64,000 bases of DNA from Bordetella genomosp. 4 (GTDB taxonomy: Bacteria > Pseudomonadota > Gammaproteobacteria > Burkholderiales > Burkholderiaceae_B): assembly GCF_002261185.1 (NCBI RefSeq), contig NZ_NEVQ01000021.1:1-64000 (forward strand). Reading direction: 5' to 3'. A program made the translations under genes and the position numbers. The notes below the pieces were generated by a model that saw nothing but the letters and a program-made list of their open reading frames with translations, made no database searches and was not told the DNA's origin. Below are positions 35,016 to 44,475 of the stretch, piece by piece. Numbering within the stretch: the stretch's first letter is position 1; the number at the start of each line of letters is the position of its first letter.

Positions 35016-36575
35016 CTACATCACTGCGCCTAATTGCCAGGGCACAAATTCGTTCTGTCCGTAGCCGTGGATCTCACTTTTGCTGCGCCGTCCTGAGGCT
35101 GTGTTCAGCATCAACTGAAAAATCCTTTCGCCCATGGCTTGCACATCGCTATCGCCGTCGACGATTTCGCCACAGTTGATGTCGATGTCGTCCTCCTGCC
35201 GCCGCCACAATTCGGTATTGGTCGAGAGCTTTAATGAGGGCGACGGTGCACAGCCGTAGGCCGAGCCGCGACCTGTCGTGAAGCAGATCAGGTTCGCGCC
35301 ACCTGCGACTTGCCCAGTTGCAGACACGGGGTCGTAGCCGGGCGTGTCCATAAAGACCAACCCACGCGCCGTGACGGACTGCGCGTACTCATAGACGTCT
35401 ACCAGATTGGTCGTGCCGCTCTTGGCTATTGCGCCCAGAGATTTCTCCAGGATGGTCGTCAAGCCGCCGGCCTTGTTGCCCGCCGAGGGGTTGTTATCCA
35501 TCTCGGCATCGTTACGAGAGCAGTAGTCTTCCCACCAGCGCAGTCTTGCGAGCAGCTTGTCGGCCACAGCGGCCGACACGGCGCGGCGCGTCAGCAGATG
35601 TTCACCCCCATAAATTTCTGGGGTCTCTGACAGGATGGCAGAACCGCCGTGACGCACCAACAGGTCCACTGCTGCGCCGAGCGCTGGGTTTGCACTGATT
35701 CCCGAATAGCCGTCCGACCCGCCGCACTGCAGCCCTACGGTCAGGTGACTGGCCGACACGGGCTGACGTTGCACGCGATTCGTTTCCTCCAGCATCTGTT
35801 CGATCAACTCGATGCCGCGAGCCACCGTCCGGCGCGTACCGCCAGTGCCCTGGATGCTGAAGGTATGCAGCCGCCCGCTTTCCCGCAGGTGTTCTTGTTC
35901 CATCAGGCCTTCGATCTGGTTGGTTTCACAGCCGAGACCCACCACCATCAGCGCACCGAAATTGGCGTGACGCGCATAACCGCCCAAGGTACGGCGCAGT
36001 ACCCGTAAAGGTTCTCCATCGCTGCCCGTCGCACATCCCGCGCCATGCGTCAACGCCACGACGCCATCGACGTTGGGATAGGCGGACAAGGCCTCGGGAT
36101 GAATGTCGCGCCGAAAATGATCAGCGATGGCGCGCGCCACCGTGGCAGAGCAATTCACCGACGTCAGCACACCGATATAGTTGCGCGTGGCCACGCGACC
36201 ATCAGCACGCACAATGCCTTCAAACGTCGCAGGCTTCGCGACATAGTCCGTCGCATGGGCATCTTGACCTACGGCATAGTCGCGCTCGAAATCGGAGAAC
36301 ACCAGATTATGCGTATGCACGTGCTGGCCCGGCGCGATGTCTTGCCGCGCGATGCCGATGACCTGGTTATAGCGGCGTACGGGCTGCCCCGCAGCTATCG
36401 CGCGCACTGCGACCTTGTGGCCGGGCGGAATCAGCCCGGCCACGGTGACGCCCTCTGTCGGCAACACCGTGCCGCCTACCAATTGGCGGCGCGCAATCAC
36501 GACATTATCAGCGGCATGGATACGAATGACGGGAATATCGCCGGCCCGCGCGCCGGCTTGTATTGTTTGACTCAC
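35016..36575 (-). CDS. uxaA: Altronate dehydratase (UxaA)
   Basis: A 519-residue full-length UxaA-type hydro-lyase, which converts D-altronate to 2-keto-3-deoxygluconate. The small N-terminal SAF-like domain (1-100) contains LIPPGHKVAVRAIAAGQPVRRY. The large domain has GYVRADGRVATRNYIGVLTSVNCSATV-type sequence, LGCETNQI and GLQCGGSDGYSGI. The start is GTG at 36575, overlapping the DctM stop (GTGA), with CGGAGG seven bases upstream. The presence of both UxaA and ManD suggests two epimeric aldonates are handled. Related galactarate dehydratases are an alternative. Confidence 0.92.
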   Translation of the reverse strand: MSQTIQAGARAGDIPVIRIHAADNVVIARRQLVGGTVLPTEGVTVAGLIPPGHKVAVRAIAAGQPVRRYNQVIGIARQDIAPGQHVHTHNLVFSDFERDYAVGQDAHATDYVAKPATFEGIVRADGRVATRNYIGVLTSVNCSATVARAIADHFRRDIHPEALSAYPNVDGVVALTHGAGCATGSDGEPLRVLRRTLGGYARHANFGALMVVGLGCETNQIEGLMEQEHLRESGRLHTFSIQGTGGTRRTVARGIELIEQMLEETNRVQRQPVSASHLTVGLQCGGSDGYSGISANPALGAAVDLLVRHGGSAILSETPEIYGGEHLLTRRAVSAAVADKLLARLRWWEDYCSRNDAEMDNNPSAGNKAGGLTTILEKSLGAIAKSGTTNLVDVYEYAQSVTARGLVFMDTPGYDPVSATGQVAGGANLICFTTGRGSAYGCAPSPSLKLSTNTELWRRQEDDIDINCGEIVDGDSDVQAMGERIFQLMLNTASGRRSKSEIHGYGQNEFVPWQLGAVM

Positions 36576-37978
36576 TTACCACCTCCGACCAGGTCGGGCA
36601 ACCACATGCTGACACTGGGAATATAAGTAATAACGATCAGGGCGATGAACAGCGGCACGAGCCAGGGCAAGATTGCCATCGTGGTGCGCTCAACGGACAG
36701 CTTGGACACCCTCGCCAAGACAAACAACACCATCCCCAATGGAGGATGCAACAACCCTATCATCAGGTTCAGCGTCATCACCAAGCCGAAGTGAATCGGA
36801 TCGATGCCCAGCTTCAATACCAAGGGCAGCAGAATCGGCACCAGAATAGTGATCGCCGCGATGGTATCGATGAAGCATCCGACCACCAGGATCAGCAGGT
36901 TCGCCAACAGCAGGAATACCCATTTGTTATGGGTCACCGCCAGAATGGCGTCGGTCAATGTCTGCGCGGCCTGAGTCGTGGTCAACAGCCAGGCGAACAC
37001 CGAAGCCGCCGTCACGATGAACAACACCGATGCCGTAGTTTCAATGGTATCGAAGGTAGCCTTGGCCAAGGTACGCAAGGTCATCGAGCGATAGCGCACC
37101 AAGCCCAGGAACAAGGCCCATATCACGGCGGCCACGGCGGCCTCGGTGGGCGTGAACCATCCCATCGTCATGCCGCCTATCAAAATGACCGGCGCCATCA
37201 ATGCCATCACGGCAGAAAAATCAAAGTACCAATCGACGGCCAGCAAGGCGGCAAAGGCAATCAACGTGGCGGTATTGGCGGACACGCCAAATTGGGTCAT
37301 TACCCAGATACTGAACGGGAATGCCAACACCACCAACACCTCGAGGGACGCGCCAGCAAGCCGTTTCCAGTCAAAGGCCACGTCGCCGCCCCAATTGTTC
37401 TTACGGGCGAAATACGCAACGGTGAACATCATCAGCAGCGTCAACACGACACCGGGGACAATGCCTGCGAGAAACAACGAGCCAATAGACACGTTGGCCA
37501 TCATGCCGTAGATCACGAATGGCAAGGACGGCGGCAAGATCGGACCCAACGTCGCCGAGGCAGCGGTCACGCCTACCGCAAACTCCGTCTCATAGCCATG
37601 GTCCTTCATGGCCTTGATCTCGATGGTGCCCAGTCCTGCAGCATCGGCGATCGCGGTGCCCGACATGCCAGCAAACACCACCGAGCCGATGATATTCACT
37701 TGCCCCAATCCGCCGCGCATCCACCCTACCAACGCCACGGCAAAGTTATAAATGCGGCCCGTAATCCCGGCGATATTCATCAAGTTGCCGGCGAGGATAA
37801 AAAACGGCACTGCCAGCAACGGAAACGACTCGACGCCAGCGATCATGCGCTGCGCGATCACCACGTCGGGCACGCTGCCCGACCACAACAGAAACAATAA
37901 GGACGCGCCCGCCATAGACACGGCCACCGGCACACCAAAGATCATCAACAACAGAAAGGTTCCGATCAGAATTCCCAT
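36572..37978 (-). CDS. TRAP transporter large permease (DctM)
   Basis: A 468-residue inner-membrane protein with about twelve hydrophobic segments, the main translocation subunit of a TRAP importer. Marks are ESFPLLAVPFFILAGNLMN (about 65-85), ADAAGLGTIEIKAM and the C-terminal HPPLGMVLFVLARVS. The ATG at 37978 is chosen because AAAGGAG lies just upstream; the frame extends further but into non-membrane sequence. It lies 22 bp after dctQ and overlaps uxaA by four bases. Import is driven by the sodium gradient in this family. Confidence 0.95.
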   Translation of the reverse strand: MGILIGTFLLLMIFGVPVAVSMAGASLLFLLWSGSVPDVVIAQRMIAGVESFPLLAVPFFILAGNLMNIAGITGRIYNFAVALVGWMRGGLGQVNIIGSVVFAGMSGTAIADAAGLGTIEIKAMKDHGYETEFAVGVTAASATLGPILPPSLPFVIYGMMANVSIGSLFLAGIVPGVVLTLLMMFTVAYFARKNNWGGDVAFDWKRLAGASLEVLVVLAFPFSIWVMTQFGVSANTATLIAFAALLAVDWYFDFSAVMALMAPVILIGGMTMGWFTPTEAAVAAVIWALFLGLVRYRSMTLRTLAKATFDTIETTASVLFIVTAASVFAWLLTTTQAAQTLTDAILAVTHNKWVFLLLANLLILVVGCFIDTIAAITILVPILLPLVLKLGIDPIHFGLVMTLNLMIGLLHPPLGMVLFVLARVSKLSVERTTMAILPWLVPLFIALIVITYIPSVSMWLPDLVGGGK

Positions 37979-38000
37979 ACTGGCTCCTTTGCGCGTCAGG

Positions 38001-38636
38001 TCAGTCCAGACTTTGATAAGCGGCGGGATTATCCAGAGAGGAATATCCCTGGCGCCAGTTCTGCACGCTGACCTGTATGGAGCGCACAAACATCATCACG
38101 AAACCGGCCTCTGCCAGCCAGTACACATAGCTCTTGTTCCACATGATCGTGGTCATGGGTTCTACCCCCACGAGTTCGATGTAGCGATACACCAGCCACA
38201 CGGCGTAGCCGAAGAACACCGTACGCACGATGTCGATCACCGTGGACAACGCCCGCGCCACCCCTTTAGGCAAGTAGCGATAGAGAAAATCGACCTGAAT
38301 ATGGCGGCAGGCGCGCACGCACATGGCCGACCCAATAAAAACAACGCCGATCAACGCATAGACAGCGAGCTCTTCGGTCCACGCGAAGGAATCGTTCATC
38401 ACGTAACGCGTAAAGAACTGCAGAAAAACCAGGCATCCCATGATCCAGAACAGGACCAGACAGAGCCAGTCTTCGAACGCGTAATGCGAGAGATCGACCT
38501 TTTGGTTCTGGTCGGCTTCTTCGAAGCTGTGGACAATCGATTCAACGGACGATTCGTGCTGTGCCGTCGCAGCACGTTGGCCGTCGTTGCGGTATTGAGC
38601 CATGGCGCTCGGCCCGGCTCCAGTATTGACGTGCAT
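38001..38636 (-). CDS. TRAP transporter small permease (DctQ)
   Basis: A 211-residue inner-membrane protein with four hydrophobic helices, starting at LVLFWIMGCLVFLQFFTRYV. The WTEELAVYALIGVVFIGSAMC segment is typical of DctQ. The ATG at 38636 has AGAGGGA upstream; ATG 38603 (MAQYRND) is a possible alternative. The first 60 or so residues are hydrophilic and longer than usual, and contain SVESIVHSFEEADQN. It sits between the solute-binding protein and DctM genes. Confidence 0.92.
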   Translation of the reverse strand: MHVNTGAGPSAMAQYRNDGQRAATAQHESSVESIVHSFEEADQNQKVDLSHYAFEDWLCLVLFWIMGCLVFLQFFTRYVMNDSFAWTEELAVYALIGVVFIGSAMCVRACRHIQVDFLYRYLPKGVARALSTVIDIVRTVFFGYAVWLVYRYIELVGVEPMTTIMWNKSYVYWLAEAGFVMMFVRSIQVSVQNWRQGYSSLDNPAAYQSLD

Positions 38637-38708
38637 GTTTTCCCTCTGCTGGTTATGTACCGTGGCGTGTACCAACCGGGGCCGCCGTACGGCCCCGTCA
38701 GTGGGCAG

Positions 38709-39683
38709 TTACTTGATGGCCTGGATCGCTTCCCAATCAGCTTTTTCGTAGCCGTATTGTTCGAACGGAACCTTCTTGAGCACCGTATCGCGATAGGCGG
38801 CGGTATCGACCTCGGTCACGGTCAACCCTTTTTTGCGGAACACATCGACCAGTTCTTTTTCACGCGCGATGACTTCGAGCGAGGCCTTGGCGGCAGCTTC
38901 TTGCGCGACCTCGGCGAAAATCTTGCGGTCTTCTTCGGACAGGCTCTTCCACAGCTTTCCGGAAATCACCGTATTCAAGTGATCAACAATATGTCCGGTC
39001 AGGATGATGTTCTTTTGCACCTCGAAAAACTTCTTGGCTTCGATGGTGGTCAACGGGTTTTCCTGCGCCTCTACCGTACCGTTCTGCAATGCCAGATAGA
39101 CCTCGGCAAAGGCGATGGGCGACGTATTCACGCCGCAGGCGCGCGGCATAGCCAAGTAGGCCGGCACATCAGGCACACGCATTTTCAGGCCCTTCATTTC
39201 CTCGCAAGTGGAGAAAGGACGATTCGAGGTGGAATGCCGTGTGCCGTAATACGTGGTCGCCACAATGTGGTTGCGGCTTTTTTCTTCGTAGCCCTTGGTC
39301 AGCGTCTTGTAGATATCGCTCTTGGTGTAGGCCAGCAGATGCTCGGGATTACGGAAGGTATAGGGGTAATACGTCACGCCGATGCGCGGAAAACTCTTGG
39401 CGGCAAAGCTCGAGCCGGAGATGATCATGTCGACCGTACCCAGCGTCAGGCCTTGATTGATGTCGTTTTCCTTGCCCAGTTGCGAGGCTGGATACACATC
39501 GATGTGATAGCGGCCGTTGGTGCGTTTCTCGATTTCTTTCGCCGCCCATACCGAACTGGTGTGGAACGGCTCGGAGGTCTCATACACGTGCGCCCATTTC
39601 AGCGTGGTCTGGGCCCATGCGCTACCCGATGCAGCCAGTGCGGCCGCGGCTAGCAGTACCTTGAGAGCGTTACCTTGCGTCAT
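38709..39683 (-). CDS. TRAP transporter solute-binding protein (DctP family), probable sugar-acid receptor
   Basis: A 324-residue periplasmic receptor with a Sec signal ending SAWAQ. The mature chain begins TTLKWAHVYETSEPFH, and the ligand-contact segment EEMKGLKMRVPDVPAYL carries the conserved Arg that binds substrate carboxylates. GAGGAGA precedes the start. It is 71 bp after the Zn-dehydrogenase gene and directly upstream of dctQ-dctM. The surrounding enzymes indicate a hexuronate or hexonate ligand; this is inference from context. Confidence 0.93.
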   Translation of the reverse strand: MTQGNALKVLLAAAALAASGSAWAQTTLKWAHVYETSEPFHTSSVWAAKEIEKRTNGRYHIDVYPASQLGKENDINQGLTLGTVDMIISGSSFAAKSFPRIGVTYYPYTFRNPEHLLAYTKSDIYKTLTKGYEEKSRNHIVATTYYGTRHSTSNRPFSTCEEMKGLKMRVPDVPAYLAMPRACGVNTSPIAFAEVYLALQNGTVEAQENPLTTIEAKKFFEVQKNIILTGHIVDHLNTVISGKLWKSLSEEDRKIFAEVAQEAAAKASLEVIAREKELVDVFRKKGLTVTEVDTAAYRDTVLKKVPFEQYGYEKADWEAIQAIK

Positions 39684-39754
39684 TCTTGTCTCCTCTCTTG
39701 CGATTAAGCAGGCGACAGCGGAGTTTTTATGTTTGCCGTTGCCTTTGGTGGTGG

Positions 39755-40786
39755 TCAGGGTTCACATACGAGTTGCACCTTGGTACTACGCTGGCGGTCG
39801 GCCGCCAATTCAAAAGCTTCCACAGCACGATCGAGCGGCAATTGCGCGCTCATCAACGGCCGTACATCGACCCGGCGCGAACGCAAGAACGACACCGCCC
39901 AATCGAATTCGATACCAGCGCGGAATGCGCCGACGTAATCCAGCTCGCGCGCCATGATGTTGTTGGCGGGAAAGGCGATCCCTTCAGCGGGCAGCGTGCC
40001 CACCTGCACAATACGGCCGCCGCGGCGCGTTGCGCGCAAGCAGGTGTCAAGCGCGGCGGGATTGCCGGCGGCCTCAATAGACACGTCGGCGATATCCGCC
40101 AGGGCGGCAGTGTCGGCCTGATCGGACCGGATGGTCTCGTCGGCGCCGACCTGACCGGCCATCTGCAGCGGACGGTCTGCAACATCCGTCACGATCACAT
40201 GCGCTGCGCCGGCTAGTCGAGCCGCAATCACGGTCATACAGCCGATGGTGCCGCCGCCGGTGACCAGCACGGTTTTGCCCAATAGTGCGCCGGCGCGATT
40301 CACGCCATGCAAGCCGATGGACAGCGGTTCGGCACAGGCCAACTCACCCAACGAGATGTCTTCGTGCACAGGGGTCAACTGGCGCTCGCCCATGACAAAG
40401 CGCTCGCGGAACATGCCCTGCACATGCGGATAGATGCTGGCGCTGCCCAGAAAACGCATGTTGCGGCACAAGTTGTCGCGTCCGGCGCGGCAGTAATCGC
40501 ACTGTCCACAGGGATGCGACGGATTGATGGCGACCTTCATGCCGGGCTGTACGCGCGTCACAGCGTCACCTACGCGCAGCACGACGCCTGACGCCTCGTG
40601 GCCAGGGATCAAGGGCTCGCGTATGACAAAAGCGCCGACACGTCCATGCAGGTAATAGTGCAGGTCAGAGCCGCAAATTCCTGCTGCGCCCAGCCGCAAC
40701 TCGACCTCATGCGGCGCAAGCACGCACTCATCATCATGTTCGAGACGCAGGTCGCGCGCGCCGTGGATCTTACAGGCCAGGGTCAT
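39755..40786 (-). CDS. Zinc-dependent dehydrogenase, probable L-idonate/L-gulonate 5-dehydrogenase
   Basis: A 343-residue medium-chain dehydrogenase. The catalytic zinc region has GICGSDLHYYLHG and GHEASGVV, and the structural zinc lobe has four cysteines in HPCGQCDYCRAGRDNLC. The Rossmann motif is VLVTGGGTIGCM. The overall pattern matches L-idonate 5-dehydrogenase and RspB-like enzymes. It overlaps the GntR gene by four bases and is the first enzyme gene of the operon. Oxidation of L-gulonate to fructuronate or of L-galactonate to tagaturonate would feed the downstream UxuB-, ManD- and UxaA-type enzymes. Confidence 0.9.
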   Translation of the reverse strand: MTLACKIHGARDLRLEHDDECVLAPHEVELRLGAAGICGSDLHYYLHGRVGAFVIREPLIPGHEASGVVLRVGDAVTRVQPGMKVAINPSHPCGQCDYCRAGRDNLCRNMRFLGSASIYPHVQGMFRERFVMGERQLTPVHEDISLGELACAEPLSIGLHGVNRAGALLGKTVLVTGGGTIGCMTVIAARLAGAAHVIVTDVADRPLQMAGQVGADETIRSDQADTAALADIADVSIEAAGNPAALDTCLRATRRGGRIVQVGTLPAEGIAFPANNIMARELDYVGAFRAGIEFDWAVSFLRSRRVDVRPLMSAQLPLDRAVEAFELAADRQRSTKVQLVCEP

Positions 40787-41487
40787 GTTTTTACCTTGTC
40801 GGGCGCGGGCGCCCAGTTGGCGGTCAGACGATCATGCGAGCAAGACAGATGATGCCGCATGGCCTCGCGCGCACGTGCCGCATCACCGGCCGCAATGGCG
40901 TCGACTACCAAGCCATGTTCCGAGATCGCGGCCTTCCAACTCGAGGGGTTTTCAAAATAGTCGCCGAGCTTGACCGACAAGGGGTTGTGGCGTTCGTCGA
41001 ACAAATCGCCCACCACGCGCAGCAACACGGAGTTGTTGCTGATCTCGGCAATACGCAAATGAAACAGCCGATCGCCCTGGATGGGTATCTGTCCAGCCGC
41101 GGCCTCTGTCTGCATGGCGTGCAGCGCTTCGCGCAATCCGGCGACTTGGGCTGGCTGGGCTAATTCGGCTGCCTGTGCCGCCAGCTCGCCTTCGACCAAC
41201 TGACGAGCCCGGATGGTTTCCAGCGGGCTTTCGGCCACGACGCTATCGGCGGCGTGACTGCTGTGCACATAGATGCCCGAGCCCATGCGGACCTCGACCA
41301 GACCCTCGACCTCCAGCGCGATCAGAGCCTCACGGACAGACGGCCGCGATACGCCCAACTTGATCGCCAGGTCCCGCTCTGGCGGCAGGCGCGCGCCCAC
41401 CGGGAATTCACCGCCTTGGATCAGCAGACGGATCTGGTCGGCGATCTGACGGTACAGACGACGAGGCTCAATGGGTTGAAAGGGCAT
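40783..41487 (-). CDS. FadR-subfamily GntR regulator (UxuR/LgoR-like)
   Basis: A 234-residue regulator. The N-terminal winged helix contains LPPERDLAIKLGVSRPSVREALIALE (about 34-60), the GntR signature. The C-terminal FCD domain has the metal-ligand pattern typical of the subfamily (FHLRIAEIS..N and DHS..VDAIAAGD followed by MRHHL). It is the first gene of the sugar-acid operon, overlapping the dehydrogenase gene by four bases. UxuR and ExuR, which respond to hexuronates, belong to this subfamily. The near-palindrome at 41510-41520 may be its operator. Confidence 0.92.
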   Translation of the reverse strand: MPFQPIEPRRLYRQIADQIRLLIQGGEFPVGARLPPERDLAIKLGVSRPSVREALIALEVEGLVEVRMGSGIYVHSSHAADSVVAESPLETIRARQLVEGELAAQAAELAQPAQVAGLREALHAMQTEAAAGQIPIQGDRLFHLRIAEISNNSVLLRVVGDLFDERHNPLSVKLGDYFENPSSWKAAISEHGLVVDAIAAGDAARAREAMRHHLSCSHDRLTANWAPAPDKVKT

Positions 41488-41509
41488 GACGACCGGCTAG
41501 GAGGTAAAG

Positions 41510-41520
41510 TGGCCTGACCA
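41510..41520. promoter_or_regulatory. Possible GntR (FadR-type) operator
   Basis: TGGCCTGACCA lies 23 bp upstream of the GntR start. It differs at one base from the FadR-subfamily pattern TNGTNNNACNA. It would allow autoregulation of the sugar-acid operon. The rest of the 169-bp gap to dgkA shows no other clear element. Confidence 0.35.
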
Positions 41521-41656
41521 ATTTGTTTCGCATCTTGCGCCCAGATGCATAAGCCTCACAATTAGGGTTTCCGCTAGGCCCAGATTGGCAATTCGCCTGA
41601 CGCGCGCAACGCGAATCTGTTAAAAACGACGCGCCTCTTTTCTACTTGCTGAATTC

Positions 41657-42052
41657 ATGTCCCACACTCCGCACCCCTCGCCCTACAAAAGCACGGGCGG
41701 CCTGCGCCGCGTGTTGAACGCGTTGCGCTATTCGCTGCAGGGCCTGCATGCCGCCTTCAAATACGAAGCTGCATTCCGCCAGGAACTGGCACTGGCGATA
41801 CTGTTGATTCCGGCGGCATTTTTCCTGGGGCGCAGCACAGACGAGGTCTTTATCCTGATCGCGTCGGTGATCCTGGTACTGGTAGTGGAATTGCTGAACT
41901 CCGCCGTCGAAGCCCTCGCCGATGCCTTGTCAGTCGAAACCCATCCCTTACTGGGGCGCGCCAAAGACCTGGGTAGCGCAGCGGTCATGCTGATGCTGTT
42001 GTTCACGGTCGCCGTGTGGGTGGGGGTGGCGATCAGCCGCTTTGTCATGTAG
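41657..42052 (+). CDS. dgkA: Diacylglycerol kinase
   Basis: A 131-residue three-helix inner-membrane kinase that phosphorylates diacylglycerol to phosphatidic acid with ATP. The family signature is present as VELLNSAVEALADALSVETH (about 75-95), with the catalytic Glu and Asn, and the amphipathic N-terminus reads RRVLNALRYSLQGLHAAFKYEAAFRQE. It is a stand-alone gene divergent from the GntR operon. No strong ribosome binding site precedes the ATG. Confidence 0.95.
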   Translation: MSHTPHPSPYKSTGGLRRVLNALRYSLQGLHAAFKYEAAFRQELALAILLIPAAFFLGRSTDEVFILIASVILVLVVELLNSAVEALADALSVETHPLLGRAKDLGSAAVMLMLLFTVAVWVGVAISRFVM

Positions 42053-42186
42053 ATGGGGACGGATGTATTTGCAACACTTTTTGCATTGCACAATACGTTT
42101 TCAATCAATAACTTAGAGAACTTGTAGTCTTTTATAAGACCGAAATTTCGACGCGATTTCGAGCGGCACACCTTATACTGGCCGCT

Positions 42187-43518
42187 ATGGATCAAGCACC
42201 CGCCAGGCCGGCATCAGGCCAACCTCATCATGTCATTATCGTCGGCGGCGGCGCCGGCGGCCTGGAGCTGGCTGCAAAGCTCGGCCGCAAGCATGGCCCC
42301 AGACACGTCACCCTGGTCGACAGCCGGCCTATCCACATCTGGAAACCGTCGTTGCATGAGGCCGCCGCGGGAACGCTGGATATATACCAAGAGGGCCTGT
42401 CGTACCTGATGTTGGCCAACTTGTGCGGATTCACTTTCGCACTAGGCGCTGTCCAAGGCGTGGACCGCGAACGCCGGACCGTCAATGTCGCAGAAGTACG
42501 GGATGCAGTGGGCGAAGTCGTACTGCCCGAGCGTGAACTGCCCTACGACACTCTGGTGCTGGCGCTCGGCAGCGAATCGAACTTTTTCAACACCCCCGGC
42601 GCCGCGGAATACGCGGTGACGCTGGACTCGACCGAGAATGCCGAAGCCTTTCGTCTGACCATGCTCAAGGCCATGGTCCAGGTTGATCAGGCCAAGGTCA
42701 ACGATCCGTCAGCCGAATTGAATGTGGTGATCGTGGGTGGCGGCGCGACCGGCGTCGAACTGGCTGTCGAGCTGCGCGAGGCTGGCGGTATTGTGGCCGC
42801 CTATGGTTTGCCGAATTTCCGCGCAGATCGGGATCTGGTCATCACCCTGGTCGAGGGTGCCCCGCGCATTTTGTCGGCGCTGCCGGAAAAAATTTCCAAC
42901 GCCGCCCTCAAACGCCTGACGGAATTGGGCATCCGGGTGGAAACCAATTGCCGTGTGGCCGAGGTCACCCCCGACAGCATCAAGACCGCCGACGGCCGCG
43001 AGTTTGCGGCAGGCCTGTGTATGTGGGCCGCCGGAATTCAAGGCCTGCCCTTGATGAAGACACTCGATTTGCCGCTGAACCGCATTGGCCAACTGATCGT
43101 CAACGGCCAACTGGAATCACCTGATCCGAATATTCTGGCGCTGGGCGATTGCTGCGCCGTGCCCATGGGCGAGGATGGCCGCACGGTGCCCGCCCGTGCG
43201 CAGGCCGCGCATCAAGAGGCCAGCTATCTGATGGACAAGCTCACCGCCCGTATCCGCAACACCGATGAGCCGACAAAACCTTATGTCTATCACGACCATG
43301 GCTCGCTGGTATCGCTGGGGCAGGATGCAGGCGTAGGCAGTTTGATGGGCAAGCTCGCCGGACGCGGATTGTTTGTCAGCGGTACACTGGCGCGCCTGAT
43401 GTACATGAGCCTGCACCTGATGCATCACCATGCAGTGCTGGGCATCTGGCGCACGGGGACGCTGGCGCTGGCACGCTTGTTGCTGCGCCGTACGCATCCG
43501 CGCGTCAAACTACACTGA
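42187..43518 (+). CDS. ndh: Type II NADH dehydrogenase
   Basis: A 443-residue FAD enzyme at the inner membrane that passes electrons from NADH to quinone without pumping protons. It has two Rossmann motifs, HHVIIVGGGAGGLELA (about 15-30) for FAD and NVVIVGGGATGVELA (about 180-195) for NADH, and the quinone-site region LALGDCCAVPM followed by RAQAAHQEASYL. The C-terminal amphipathic region includes YMSLHLMHHHAVLG. A TATACT -10-like element lies 13 bp before the ATG. Confidence 0.95.
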   Translation: MDQAPARPASGQPHHVIIVGGGAGGLELAAKLGRKHGPRHVTLVDSRPIHIWKPSLHEAAAGTLDIYQEGLSYLMLANLCGFTFALGAVQGVDRERRTVNVAEVRDAVGEVVLPERELPYDTLVLALGSESNFFNTPGAAEYAVTLDSTENAEAFRLTMLKAMVQVDQAKVNDPSAELNVVIVGGGATGVELAVELREAGGIVAAYGLPNFRADRDLVITLVEGAPRILSALPEKISNAALKRLTELGIRVETNCRVAEVTPDSIKTADGREFAAGLCMWAAGIQGLPLMKTLDLPLNRIGQLIVNGQLESPDPNILALGDCCAVPMGEDGRTVPARAQAAHQEASYLMDKLTARIRNTDEPTKPYVYHDHGSLVSLGQDAGVGSLMGKLAGRGLFVSGTLARLMYMSLHLMHHHAVLGIWRTGTLALARLLLRRTHPRVKLH

Positions 43519-43568
43519 CGGCTCCTTTCTTTCTACGGCATGACTGCTGAGATTTTTCGACGCGACTA

Positions 43569-44387
43569 ATGACCTTTATTCAACAACTCGAACAAGCCTG
43601 GGCCACCGGCAACACCCTGCTGCAAGTCGGCCTGGACCCTGATCCTCAGCGCCTGCCGCGCGAACTCGACGGCAAGCCGGATGCGATTTTCCAGTTTTGC
43701 CGCGACATCGTCGACGCCACCGCGCCGTATGCATGCAGCTTCAAGCCGCAGATTGCGTACTTTGCGGCGAACCGCGCCGAGGACCAGCTCGAGGCATTGT
43801 GCGCTCATATCCGTGACAAGCATCCAGGCTTGCCGATCGTATTGGACGCCAAACGCGGCGACATCGGCTCGACAGCCGAGAACTATGCGCGCGAGGCTTA
43901 TGAACGTTATGGCGCGCACGCGTTGACGGTGAGCCCGTATATGGGGCTGGACTCGATCGAGCCTTATCTGGCGTGGAAAGATCGCGGCGTGATCGTGTTG
44001 TGCCGCACTTCGAACCCTGGCGGCTCGGATCTGCAGTTTTTAAAGCTCGACAATGGCGAACCGCTGTATCTGCATGTCGCCGGCCTGGTGGCGGACAAAT
44101 GGAATGCCGGCGGCCAATGCGGCCTCGTCGTGGGCGCGACGTTCCCCAATGAACTGGCATCGGTGCGCCAGCGCATTGGCGATGCAGTGCCCTTGTTGGT
44201 GCCGGGGATCGGGGCGCAAGGCGGTGACATCACCGCTACCGTCAACGCGGGCCGCAACGCGGCGGGAACCGGGATGATGATCAACTCGTCGCGGGCAATT
44301 TTGTACGCGAGCGGCGGCGATGATTGGCGTGATGCCGCCGCCAAAGCAGCGCGCGATCTGCGTGATGCGGTGAACGCGGTGCGTTGA
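43569..44387 (+). CDS. pyrF: Orotidine 5'-phosphate decarboxylase (group 2)
   Basis: A 272-residue TIM-barrel enzyme that makes UMP from OMP in pyrimidine synthesis. The catalytic motif [16 protein letters not shown] starts at residue 93, with the Asp-Lys-x-x-Asp charge relay. The first strand is [14 protein letters not shown], and the phosphate loop is [10 protein letters not shown]. The length and motif spacing match the long group 2 enzymes rather than the E. coli form. It is 50 bp after ndh and converges with pncC. Confidence 0.97.
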   Translation: MTFIQQLEQAWATGNTLLQVGLDPDPQRLPRELDGKPDAIFQFCRDIVDATAPYACSFKPQIAYFAANRAEDQLEALCAHIRDKHPGLPIVLDAKRGDIGSTAENYAREAYERYGAHALTVSPYMGLDSIEPYLAWKDRGVIVLCRTSNPGGSDLQFLKLDNGEPLYLHVAGLVADKWNAGGQCGLVVGATFPNELASVRQRIGDAVPLLVPGIGAQGGDITATVNAGRNAAGTGMMINSSRAILYASGGDDWRDAAAKAARDLRDAVNAVR

Positions 44388-44453
44388 TTGATCTGCTAGC
44401 CCAGGCCGCAGCATAGGCATCGCTAGAGATGCGGCTTGTCGCCGGGACGTAAT

Positions 44454-44475
44454 GCCGGCCCGAGTCAGGGCCGGC
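44454..44475. terminator. GC-rich hairpin between convergent pyrF and pncC
   Basis: GCCGGCCC-gagtca-GGGCCGGC is a perfect 8-bp, all-GC stem with a six-base loop that overlaps the last codons of pncC. It has no adjacent T-run on either side. It may act as a bidirectional pause or 3'-end stabiliser rather than a classical intrinsic terminator. Confidence 0.45.

Noticed and set aside
36563..39653. Two long plus-strand open frames (445 and 633 codons) opposite the TRAP transporter genes
   Set aside because: The minus-strand DctM, DctQ and DctP genes are clear families with good ribosome binding sites; the opposite frames are His/Gln-rich shadows.
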